Position numbers and translations under genes: made by a program | From: JBFMGS01 sp040752635 | Lineage (GTDB): Bacteria; Bacillota; SHA-98; UBA4971 | Direction of reading: 5' to 3' | Assembly: GCA_040752635.1 (NCBI GenBank) | Contig: JBFMGS010000005.1 | Coordinates: forward strand, 1-57,826 | DNA: 57,826 nucleotides | Notes under the pieces: model-generated | Database searches by the model: none | Told to the model about the DNA's origin: nothing | What the model saw: the letters and a program-made list of their open reading frames with translations, nothing else | Part shown: positions 16,866 through 24,446 of the stretch, piece by piece | How positions within the stretch are numbered: the stretch's first letter is position 1 | Layout: each line of letters opens with the position of its first letter

Positions 16866-17597
16866 ATTTATCGGGCGAGAGCCTCTCTGACAGAGAGCGT
16901 CAAAGAATGGCTGCTAAAGGAGATCACCAGTGGCAGCATAGAGAAGAACGGCAAGCTCCCTTCGGAGACAGAGCTGGCCGCGATGGCGGGTGTGAGTCGC
17001 GGGACGATCGGCCGAGTCCTGTCCATGATGGAGCAGGACGGGCTTGTGACGAGAAAGCACGGGCTTGGCACGTTCGTGCATCCCAAGACTGCCCTCATGT
17101 CCAGTAGAATAGACTATACAGAGGAGTTCACGCGGCTTATCGCGAACAACGGCTACACGCCGGGGATCGAGTACATCGGGGCTCAAGAGACGCTGCCTGA
17201 GCCCAGAGTCGCGCGCTATCTATCCTTGAGACCCGGCGAAACGGTGCTTGAGATCAAGAAGGCTTTCCTCGCTGATGGTATGCCGATCATATGGTGCAAT
17301 AACATTGTACCGCAGAAATCTGTCCGCGAGCCATATGAACAGGACGAGTTGAAGCGCCCGGTGTATGAGTTCCTCGAAGCACGTTGTCACAAACAAGTTG
17401 CCTACGAGGTTGTGGAGATCGTGCCAGTTCTTGCAGGGATGGAGGTCGGCGCCCACCTGCGGTGCGACCCGAACACGCCTTGTCTCCTGATAGAAGCGCT
17501 CAGCTTCGACGCGCAGAACGATCCTGTCATGTTCTCGTACCAGTACTTCAGAGAGGACAAGATCCGGTTCAAGGCGGTGAGGAAATTCCGACGCTAG
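16866..17597 (+). CDS. GntR family transcriptional regulator, HutC/UTRA type, start codon abnormal
   Basis: Regulator with an N-terminal winged helix and a C-terminal UTRA ligand-binding domain (about residues 90-240, GYTPGIEYIG through FSYQYFREDKIRF). The helix-turn-helix homology begins well before the first normal start codon: codons from about 16866 read IYRARASLTESVKEWLLKE, then KLPSETELAAMAGVSRGTIG. The first in-frame ATG is 16983, inside the recognition helix region, and the frame is closed by TAG at 16815. No ATG, GTG or TTG lies between, so either a rare start (ATT 16866 or CTG 16887) is used, or the 5' end is damaged by an indel. I give 16866 as the likely coding limit, not as a proven start. 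Probably regulates purine genes; it lies between add and a purine deaminase gene. Confidence 0.75.
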   Translation: MYRARASLTESVKEWLLKEITSGSIEKNGKLPSETELAAMAGVSRGTIGRVLSMMEQDGLVTRKHGLGTFVHPKTALMSSRIDYTEEFTRLIANNGYTPGIEYIGAQETLPEPRVARYLSLRPGETVLEIKKAFLADGMPIIWCNNIVPQKSVREPYEQDELKRPVYEFLEARCHKQVAYEVVEIVPVLAGMEVGAHLRCDPNTPCLLIEALSFDAQNDPVMFSYQYFREDKIRFKAVRKFRR

Positions 17598-17680
17598 ATT
17601 AGCCTCGCCCCTCGTATGCGCCCCCGGGCTAGCCGACACCAGTTCCATCGGGTTTTCTCAGAAAGGCAGAGCAAACGCTT

Positions 17681-19111
17681 ATGGTTGACGCACGATTACT
17701 AGTCAGGAACGCCGAAGCTATTGTTACGATGGATCCACATCAACGGGTTATCAGGGACGGGTTTGTGCTTACTCGCGGACCTCAAATCTCTGCGGTCGGT
17801 GAGGATCGCGAACTCTCCGAGAAGCCGGAACTGCTGGACGGCGTCACGCAAACGATAGACGCCTCCGGTTGCGTGGTCCTTCCGGGCCTCATCAACACTC
17901 ACCACCATCTCTATCAAACTTTGTTCAGATGCGTTCCTGCAGTCCAAAACTCAGGGCTCTTTGAGTGGCTGACCACGCTCTATCCCGTATGGTCTAACCT
18001 TACTCCCGAGATGGTGTATGTCAGCGCCAAGGTAGGTATAGCCGAGCTCCTTCTTTCCGGGTGCACGACGACATCAGACCTTTTCTATGTGTTTCCGTCG
18101 TCGGCCCCGGCCAACCTCCTGGATGAGACCATCAGGGCTGCCGCGGAAATGGGTATACGGTTTTATCCGAGTCGGGGCGCGATGTCCCGGGGAAAGTCAG
18201 ATGGAGGGCTGCCCCCGGACGAGGTCGTTCAGGATGAAGACGCCATACGGAGTGACTACGAACGCGTTGTTGCAGCCTACCACGACGCCTCTCCCTTTTC
18301 CATGTGCCGGATTGCGCTATCGCCCTGCTCTCCGTTTTCCGTGACGACGAGGCTCTTGAAGGAGACGAAGGAGTTCGCGGACGACCGGGGGCTGCTATGT
18401 CATACACACCTTGCCGAGACTCGGGACGAGAATCGGTACTGCATGGAGCAGTACGGGCTGCGGCCTGTGGACTACCTCGATGAGGTCGGGTGGCTTGACG
18501 GGCGGACGTGGGTCGCCCACGCAGTGCATCTGAACGAGCGCGAAATACGGAGGCTGTCTTCGTCAGGAACGGCGGTCTCGCACTGTCCTACCTCCAACAT
18601 GCGTCTGGGGTCGGGAGTGGCTCCTGTCGCAAACATGCTGGCGGCGGGGGTAGTCGTGAGCCTCGGCGTTGACGGAAGCGCAAGTAACGATTCATCTCAC
18701 CTTCTCAACGAAGGACGCATGGCTATGCTTCTGCAGCGTGCCGCCAAGTGCGACGCAGGCGCCCTCGGAGCACTCGACGTCCTTGAAATGCTCACCCTCG
18801 ACGGTGCCCGCACCCTCCACTGGGATAATGCTCTCGGCTCGCTTGAGCCGGGCAAAGCGGCAGACCTCATAGCAGTCGACCTGAACGAGATTCAGTACGC
18901 TGGCGCAACGTGGGACCCTGTTGCTGCAGTTGTGTTTTCGCACCCGGGGCGGGTCAAACTGTCGGTCATAAACGGCAGGATCGTGGTAGAGAACGGGGCG
19001 CTTCCGGACGTTGACATCCGGGCCCTCGCACAGCACCAGAATGCGCTGGCAAGCTCACTGGGCGCACCTGCACCGGGCGCACGGGCGCACCAAGGCGCAC
19101 CAGGGTGTTGA
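17681..19111 (+). CDS. 8-oxoguanine deaminase-like amidohydrolase (AtzB/TrzN/guanine deaminase group)
   Basis: Metal-dependent deaminase of 476 residues. Visible metal/catalytic residues are NTHHHLYQTLFR near residue 72, HTHLAET near residue 244, HAVHLNE near residue 284 and LGVDGSASND near residue 328. SRGAMSRGKSDGGLPPDEVV near residue 166 resembles the segment typical of bacterial 8-oxoguanine deaminases, which convert 8-oxoguanine to urate. Guanine or hydroxy-triazine substrates remain possible. The C-terminal 20 residues (GAPAPGARAHQGAPGC) are low complexity from repeated GGGCGCACC and lie beyond the conserved fold. Its neighbours add and the HutC-type regulator support a purine role. Confidence 0.88.
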   Translation: MVDARLLVRNAEAIVTMDPHQRVIRDGFVLTRGPQISAVGEDRELSEKPELLDGVTQTIDASGCVVLPGLINTHHHLYQTLFRCVPAVQNSGLFEWLTTLYPVWSNLTPEMVYVSAKVGIAELLLSGCTTTSDLFYVFPSSAPANLLDETIRAAAEMGIRFYPSRGAMSRGKSDGGLPPDEVVQDEDAIRSDYERVVAAYHDASPFSMCRIALSPCSPFSVTTRLLKETKEFADDRGLLCHTHLAETRDENRYCMEQYGLRPVDYLDEVGWLDGRTWVAHAVHLNEREIRRLSSSGTAVSHCPTSNMRLGSGVAPVANMLAAGVVVSLGVDGSASNDSSHLLNEGRMAMLLQRAAKCDAGALGALDVLEMLTLDGARTLHWDNALGSLEPGKAADLIAVDLNEIQYAGATWDPVAAVVFSHPGRVKLSVINGRIVVENGALPDVDIRALAQHQNALASSLGAPAPGARAHQGAPGC

Positions 19112-19218
19112 CCCAAGATAGGCCGCCGCAAGCCCCGCTCTTTTGGAGCTGGGGATAAGGCGGAAAATACGTTCTCTCTTCCGGCAGGAAACTCTCCCCA
19201 TGTGTCGAATCTATATTT

Positions 19219-19289
19219 GGCACCTTGAGAAGTGAAGATTGGCGGTTGCAGCGGATAATCCTCCGCTTGCGTAAAATCTTCAAGGTACC
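19219..19289 (+). repeat. 71-bp imperfect palindrome
   Basis: Nested inverted repeat: GGCACCTTGA (19219-19228) with TCAAGGTACC (19280-19289); GAAGATT (19234-19240) with AATCTTC (19275-19281); and AGCGGA (19250-19255) with TCCGCT (19262-19267) around a six-base loop. It could fold as RNA or extrude as a cruciform. It has no U-run and lies 108 bases after the deaminase stop, next to insertion-sequence remains. Confidence 0.65.
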
Positions 19290-19319
19290 TATAGCCCAGC
19301 GCGGACGTATAACGTCAGG

Positions 19320-19560
19320 GTGCGGAGCCGCTCCCGCAGGCGGCGTTGGGCTGGTGAAGCTGCGAGGCTCCAGAGCTATATAGGAGCGCCTGAGAGGGAC
19401 AGAGCGGCTCGCCTGCGAAAAGGGGCTATAGCCAAAGCTAAGGCCCGGGATGCTGTAGCCTGGCTGTCATGCGAAGGCGAGAGCCCGGGAGAGGCAGAGG
19501 TGTTCCCCCCAGAACCCCCGAGCTTTAGCTCTGGGGAGGCTCAGAGCATATTGTCCAACC
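19320..19560 (+). mobile_element. Probable IS200/IS605-family right-end remnant (degenerate tnpB 3' end)
   Basis: The hairpin CCCCCGAGCT-TT-AGCTCTGGGG (19515-19536, one mismatch) with the following GAGG is the style of end hairpin that closes IS200/IS605 elements, where the last tnpB codons run into it. Here that frame reads PPSFSSGEA, similar in style to TnpB tails. The 86-codon frame upstream (19320-19580) shows no recognisable RuvC or zinc-finger residues, so only a decayed end survives. No left end or transposase was found. Moderate confidence: the call rests mainly on the hairpin. Confidence 0.45.
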
Positions 19561-19580
19561 GATCAACCGCGCTAAGGTGA

Positions 19581-19751
19581 CGGCATAAAGCCATTCGACG
19601 GGCCACCGAGATGGCCAAGGAGGAAGCTGTCAAGGCCGGCGCCGATCCAGCAACAATCGAGATCGTGGAGATCGACGACGTGCCCCTCGCCTACCTGCCC
19701 GGCAACGCAACGCGGATCCGAGTGAAAGCCGCCGGAAACCTCGCGAAATGA
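19581..19751 (+). pseudogene. C-terminal fragment of a hydantoinase/oxoprolinase family gene
   Basis: About 56 codons open from 19581, directly after an in-frame TGA at 19578, and ending at TGA 19749-19751. The translation contains GADPATIEIVEIDDVPLAYL followed by PGNATRIRVKAAG, which I recognise as the conserved C-terminal end of hydantoinase/oxoprolinase (HyuA-like) proteins of roughly 500-700 residues. Everything upstream is missing and replaced by the insertion-sequence remnant. Such enzymes open cyclic amides such as hydantoins or 5-oxoproline, so the lost gene would suit a purine/hydantoin breakdown island. An internal ATG at 19611 gives a 46-residue product that is unlikely to be functional. 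Confidence 0.7.
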
Positions 19752-19810
19752 GGGCCAGGTTGTTGGAGACGCGGGTAGGCCCGTCTAAATCCGTACAAAA
19801 GCATGGGGAG

Positions 19811-19830
19811 CACCAGGAATGTGAACCTGG
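19811..19830. terminator. Hairpin between the hydantoinase fragment and the convergent HAD gene
   Basis: ACCAGG / CCTGGT with an eight-base loop, 14 bases beyond the stop of the minus-strand HAD gene. It may serve as a weak convergent terminator; there is no clear U-run on either strand. Confidence 0.35.
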
Positions 19831-19843
19831 TCAGGTAGCATAA

Positions 19844-20767
19844 CTAGAGCTCGTTGCTGCAGGCTAGACTGCCGCTACCCTCGAGCCGTCGGAGGAGGTC
19901 CGGCAGTTCGCCCAGGGTTTCTATAACGGCATGGGGGGTGCAGACGGTGGCCGGCACGCCGTATGCTTCCTTCGCCATGACCCGGTTAAATGCGTCATCC
20001 CGCACGTAAGCAAACTCGTTGCATAAGGGTCTCTGTTCGGGAAGCTTGCGGCGTAAACCGTCGGGGAGGTTCCGGTGAAGCCATACGGAATACCCTCCTG
20101 CCGTCCGGGCGCCCCAGGCGTCATGTATCAGATCATCCCCGACGTGCAGCGGCGCAAGCCGGCCGCTCCATGCTGATCGAAATATCTGGGGTTGCGGTTT
20201 GGTTGCATTGACCTCTTCGGGCGTGATCACCATGTCGAAGAAGTGCTCTATTCCGAGAGCTTGTAGCACCGGAAGTTGGTACCTCCGATAGCCGTTCGTG
20301 ATCACGCTCAGGACATACCCATTCTCATGCAAAGAGCTCAGTACTTCGCGCGCCTCCGGGAGGAGTGATACCATGCCTGGCACCTCACAGTAGTAGCGCA
20401 CCAGGCCCGCTACGTCCAGGCGCGGGGTGCTGCTTGCGCCTGCTCGAATAGACAGGTCTGCGGCGACGCGTGCCACGATGTCGTCCCAGTCGTAGGCTTC
20501 CACGAAACGCCCTTCAAGAAGCCGCCTCTTCGCCTCCTCTATTATGAAACGCATCACATCTGTTGCCGGGTCCTCCGTGACGCATCCCACCTGGCGCTCA
20601 TCCGTCTTCGCGCCCGCCGACGTCTGCGCCTGCTGGGCCCGGTCCCGAGCCGCAGTCACATAAGGGGCCAGTATCCGACAGACATGCGGGAATACCCCCC
20701 GGCGAAACGGGTTTTGGATAAGTACGCCGTCCAAGTCAAAGGTTATCAGATCGATCAGGCGAACCAC
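19844..20767 (-). CDS. HAD family hydrolase (HAD-IA type)
   Basis: Haloacid dehalogenase-superfamily phosphatase of 307 residues and the only clear minus-strand gene in the window. Motif I is DLDGVL near residue 10, motif II ITNGYRRYQ near residue 175, the motif III Lys lies in NATKPQPQIF, and motif IV is GDDLIHDAWGAR. The cap region (residues 15-130) is long and carries a Gln/Ala-rich stretch. The GTG at 20767 is the furthest start; its ribosome site is weak. Substrate is probably a sugar or nucleotide phosphate, unknown. It is divergent from the sugar-type ABC genes that begin 180 bases away. Confidence 0.87.
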   Translation of the reverse strand: MVRLIDLITFDLDGVLIQNPFRRGVFPHVCRILAPYVTAARDRAQQAQTSAGAKTDERQVGCVTEDPATDVMRFIIEEAKRRLLEGRFVEAYDWDDIVARVAADLSIRAGASSTPRLDVAGLVRYYCEVPGMVSLLPEAREVLSSLHENGYVLSVITNGYRRYQLPVLQALGIEHFFDMVITPEEVNATKPQPQIFRSAWSGRLAPLHVGDDLIHDAWGARTAGGYSVWLHRNLPDGLRRKLPEQRPLCNEFAYVRDDAFNRVMAKEAYGVPATVCTPHAVIETLGELPDLLRRLEGSGSLACSNEL

Positions 20768-20947
20768 CTCAATTGGAAGGAATCAGGCTCCTGTTGACGA
20801 ATTTCACTGTTTTGGGGCGGTCCGGTAGGCTTGTTCATCGGAGCAACCTCGAACACACAGCCCGTTATAAGGTTCGCGCCTAAGACAACGGGTCCTGCCT
20901 GCGGCGGCTCCAGTCTACAAAAACCGCTGTAAGGGGAGGGCTAGCAA

Positions 20948-22363
20948 GTGTTGAGATGCGGACGAAATCTGTCGGGTGCCTGTCGAACTGGGATGTGGGT
21001 TAAGATACTCCTTGTTGTTTCCGTCGGCATCGCTCTTACAAATGTAATGGGAAGCTGTCCACCTTTTGCCCCGGCTGCAACTGCTGCCCCGAAGCCTATC
21101 ACTATCACCTGGTGGATCAATCCCTGGCGTATTACGCCCCCTGGCTTCCCGCCGGACAAGGCTGTCACGGCCGAGGACTTTCCGCAGTGGGCCAGTAGTG
21201 AGTTCATGAAGCTACACCCCGAAGTCACCGTGAAATACGAAGTCGTAACCAACGTCGGATTTGACCAGAAGGTCGCTGCCGCGATTTTGGCGGGTAACCC
21301 CCCGGATGTGCTGAAGCCCATAGGCTTTAAGCAGGAATGGGTAAAACAGGGCCTGTTGGAACCGCTCGATGAGTACCTTACGGCAGCGGACAGGGAGGAC
21401 TTCTACCAGTATGCATTAGACGTCGGCAAAGTCGGCAACCACTATTACCTTTTCCCGTGGAACAACAGCAACAACGGCATGGGATCGACGCTCCTGCTTA
21501 ACCCGGCCATATTCAAGGAACGGGGCGTCAGCCTCCCCCCGCTGCCTGATCGTGGATGGACGTTGGATGAGTTCCTGGACGCCGCGCGCAAGCTCACCTT
21601 TGACAGGGATGGCGACGGCAAGACCGATGTCTACGCTCTCAGCTTCCCGGCAAAGGACCTGCTCGTCATGATGGGCTGGATGCATCTGTTTGGGGCGCGT
21701 CTATTGAACTCAGACGAGACTGGATTTGCGCTTAACAGCCCTCAGGGGGTGCGCGCGCTCGAGTTCATCGTCGATGCCATCTACAAGTATAAGATCGCTC
21801 CGGAAGGCGCGGCGGGTATGGGCATTTACGACTCCATCAACATGTTCCACCAGGGGAAGACGGCCATCGGGTACGGAGGCCCTTACGAGATCGGTCGCAT
21901 TGACAGATACGTGAAAGAGGGCAAGCTCAAGGAGGCCTTCCCGGTGCACATCGCCCGCTATCCCCACCTCCCCGAGGTCGGCCCGATAGCATACCACACG
22001 AGCGGCGGGTTCGTGGTTTTCCGGCAGCGCGATCCGGAGAAAAAGAAGATGGTCATGGAGTTCGCGCGCTTCCTGACAAACAAGGAGAACACTGCTTTGC
22101 TCAAGTCGCTACTGTACGTTACGGCGCGCAAGTCGGTCAACAAGGACCTGTATAAAGGCTCGCCCTTCGAGAAAGAGGTTGATGTCTACGTCAGGGCCAT
22201 CGAACATGGAATCCCTTACTTTGGATCCGCCGACATCAACACGGATCCCATAGACAAGCACCTCCAAGCCATGTTTGAGGCTGCCCTCGGCAAGACCAAG
22301 ACGCCCAAACAGGCCCTGGACGACTTCGTCCGCGAGGCGAACAAGATCGTCTTCAAGAAATAG
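20948..22363 (+). CDS. Extracellular solute-binding protein family 1 (carbohydrate ABC importer)
   Basis: Lipoprotein-like receptor of 471 residues (GTG 20948, GGGAGGG 8 bases upstream; ATG 20993 gives a tidier signal peptide but no ribosome site). A hydrophobic stretch ends in VMGSC, a plausible lipobox. Mature features are typical of sugar-binding proteins: ITITWWINPWR, LHPEVTVKYEVV, AAILAGNPPDVLKP, FTNKENT-like LTNKENTALLKS and the WTLDEFLDAARKLT segment, with a calcium-like DRDGDGKTD loop. Two permeases follow; no ATPase gene is present, so a shared ATPase encoded elsewhere is likely. Confidence 0.92.
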   Translation: MLRCGRNLSGACRTGMWVKILLVVSVGIALTNVMGSCPPFAPAATAAPKPITITWWINPWRITPPGFPPDKAVTAEDFPQWASSEFMKLHPEVTVKYEVVTNVGFDQKVAAAILAGNPPDVLKPIGFKQEWVKQGLLEPLDEYLTAADREDFYQYALDVGKVGNHYYLFPWNNSNNGMGSTLLLNPAIFKERGVSLPPLPDRGWTLDEFLDAARKLTFDRDGDGKTDVYALSFPAKDLLVMMGWMHLFGARLLNSDETGFALNSPQGVRALEFIVDAIYKYKIAPEGAAGMGIYDSINMFHQGKTAIGYGGPYEIGRIDRYVKEGKLKEAFPVHIARYPHLPEVGPIAYHTSGGFVVFRQRDPEKKKMVMEFARFLTNKENTALLKSLLYVTARKSVNKDLYKGSPFEKEVDVYVRAIEHGIPYFGSADINTDPIDKHLQAMFEAALGKTKTPKQALDDFVREANKIVFKK

Positions 22364-22416
22364 CCACCGACCGGGGACTGCGTGGGCGGCGGTGCGTCCG
22401 CGGGGCAAGTCGGCGG

Positions 22417-22442
22417 GGCGGCGGGGTCCTGTCCCCGCCGCC
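22417..22442 (+). terminator. Attenuator-like hairpin between receptor and permease genes
   Basis: Perfect 10-bp stem GGCGGCGGGG (22417-22426) / CCCCGCCGCC (22433-22442) with loop TCCTGT, 53 bases after the receptor stop. No U-run. Such hairpins often protect the upstream receptor mRNA and lower permease expression. Confidence 0.6.
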
Positions 22443-22474
22443 AGGTTTCATCATGGTGCGCTGGAGGGGTAAAC

Positions 22475-23356
22475 TTGCAGGCGATATTCCTGAGGCTGTA
22501 CAAGGACCGGTGGGCATATGCTTTCATCGCGCCCAGCTTCGTCCTTTTTGGATTCTTCTTTCTCGTGCCGGTGATTTGGGGCGGCTACTTGAGCCTCCTC
22601 AACTACGAGGTCTTCGACAAACACTGGGTCGGGCTCCGGAACTACGTGGAACTTCTCCAGAACCGTCTTTTCTGGGTCGCGTTGAAGAACACCGCGCTAT
22701 ATACTCTCGGAGTTGTACCCCTGTGGCTCGGGAAAGCGCTCATCATTTCGGCGCTCATCTTTCCCTTCTCCAAACCCATTCAGACATTTTTCAAGGCTGC
22801 GTTTTACCTGCCTCACGTGACGTCGGCGGTCATAATCTCCATGGTCTGGCTGTGGATATTCAACCCGCCTTTCGGGCTCCTGAACTACCTGATGGACTTG
22901 GCGGGGCTTGCGCCGCGTGCGTGGCTCGGCGATGTGCGGACCGCACTGCTATCCATCATTCTCATGCAGGTGGTGATGGGCGGGGGTTCCTCCATCGTCC
23001 TCATAACGGCAGCGATGGGGAGCATTCCACAGTATTTGTACGAAGCCGCGTATCTGGACGGGGCCACCAGGATTCAGGCCTTCTTCAGAGTTACAATACC
23101 GCTTCTACGGCCCACCTTACTGTATCTCACGGTCATGGGCACCATATCAAGCTTTCAGGTGTTCACGAACATATACCTGATGACACAGGGGGGACCGCAG
23201 TTCTCTACTACGACCCTTGTATACCTCATTTACGACACCGCCTTCAAGCAGTATGATTTCGGGCTCGCATCGGCACAGGCTGTCGTTCTTTTTGCCATCG
23301 TGTTTCTGCTGGCGGTCGTTCAGTTCAAGTGGCTGGGACAGGAGGTCGAATATTGA
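22475..23356 (+). CDS. Carbohydrate ABC transporter permease, MalF-like
   Basis: First membrane subunit of the sugar-type importer, 293 residues from TTG 22475, which has GGAGGGG (22463-22469) just ahead; the longer frame back to 22382 runs through the intercistronic hairpin and is unlikely to be translated. About six helices, beginning AYAFIAPSFVLFGFFFLVPV. The EAA loop appears as EAAYLDGATRIQAFFRVTIP near residue 190. Its stop TGA overlaps the next gene's ATG. Confidence 0.92.
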   Translation: MQAIFLRLYKDRWAYAFIAPSFVLFGFFFLVPVIWGGYLSLLNYEVFDKHWVGLRNYVELLQNRLFWVALKNTALYTLGVVPLWLGKALIISALIFPFSKPIQTFFKAAFYLPHVTSAVIISMVWLWIFNPPFGLLNYLMDLAGLAPRAWLGDVRTALLSIILMQVVMGGGSSIVLITAAMGSIPQYLYEAAYLDGATRIQAFFRVTIPLLRPTLLYLTVMGTISSFQVFTNIYLMTQGGPQFSTTTLVYLIYDTAFKQYDFGLASAQAVVLFAIVFLLAVVQFKWLGQEVEY

Positions 23357-24276
23357 TGCCTGCTTCCTCATCCTTTCCCAGCTTGCGGGCTGATGCCACA
23401 GGGGCCGGGGGCAACCGGATGCTGCGGCGGTGGGGTATGAGAACCCTCGGAGCCGGGCGATTTGGACCTTGGCAGGTAGTTGCGTTGGCGATGGTGGCCT
23501 TACTGGCGGTCTTGTCTCTGATGCCCCTGTACTGGATGGTAGTCACGGCAATTCAAGAACCTACGCTGGCGGTCAAGCTCCCTCCGGAGTGGTTCCCGAA
23601 AAACCCGACCACGGCTAACTTCGCGGAACTCCTCTCGCGACCGCTTCTAGGACGTTGGACCCTGAACAGCGCCGTTGTGGCGGTGGCGGTTACCGCAACA
23701 CAGCTTTTCGTAGCGGCTCTGGCCGGGTACGCCTTTGCGAAGAAACAGTTCGCAGGGCGTAATCTCCTCTTCTGGCTGTACGTTGGGTCGATGATGATCC
23801 CAGGGCAGGTCACGCTCATACCTCGCTACATCCTCATGTCAAAAATCGGGTTCATAAATACGTACTACGGGCTCATTCTGCCTTCCATATCCGCCCCTTT
23901 CGGGGTGTTCCTGATGAAACAGTTCATGCAGACTCTCCCCGGGGAGATCATCGATGCCGGGAGGATCGACGGAGCTTCCGAGTTCGGGATCTTCAGACTG
24001 ATCATCGCGCCGCTTGCGAAGCCCGCGCTGGCGGTGCTGGGCATCTTCACGTTTGTAGGAGAATGGAACGACTTTCTATGGCCGCTTGTGATCACCAACT
24101 CGTCAGAGATGCGTACGCTTCAGGTGGGGCTCGCGATGTTGCAGGAAGAAGTCCCGATGGCGTTTGGTCTCTTAATGGCGGGCGCAACTTACGCCGCCAT
24201 CCCGATAACTATCGTGTTCCTCGCATTTCAGCGGTATTTCCTGAAGGGGCTTACCGTGGGAGCGCTAAAAGGCTGA
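23356..24276 (+). CDS. Carbohydrate ABC transporter permease, MalG-like
   Basis: Second membrane subunit, 306 residues. ATG 23356 overlaps the preceding stop by one base (TGATG) and has AGGAGGT at 23339-23345. About six helices; EAA loop IIDAGRIDGASEFGIFRLII near residue 200, then the usual GEWNDFLWPLV. The long Ala/Gly-rich N-terminus before the first helix is poorly conserved in character. With 20948-23356 it forms a receptor-MalF-MalG operon lacking an ATPase. Confidence 0.92.
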   Translation: MPASSSFPSLRADATGAGGNRMLRRWGMRTLGAGRFGPWQVVALAMVALLAVLSLMPLYWMVVTAIQEPTLAVKLPPEWFPKNPTTANFAELLSRPLLGRWTLNSAVVAVAVTATQLFVAALAGYAFAKKQFAGRNLLFWLYVGSMMIPGQVTLIPRYILMSKIGFINTYYGLILPSISAPFGVFLMKQFMQTLPGEIIDAGRIDGASEFGIFRLIIAPLAKPALAVLGIFTFVGEWNDFLWPLVITNSSEMRTLQVGLAMLQEEVPMAFGLLMAGATYAAIPITIVFLAFQRYFLKGLTVGALKG

Positions 24277-24446
24277 CGTCTTCTCAATACCTTGAATGTG
24301 GCGAGATCCGCCCGTGAAGTGGCACTTCCCCAGGTGAAGCGGCTTGCTGCCGTCCGTGCCGGTGCGGCCGCTACCCCTGAAAGTCCCCTTTGGAGTGGGT
24401 TTTCTCGTGCACTGGCATAATTTGAGCTGCGTAAGGGGTGCATCAC

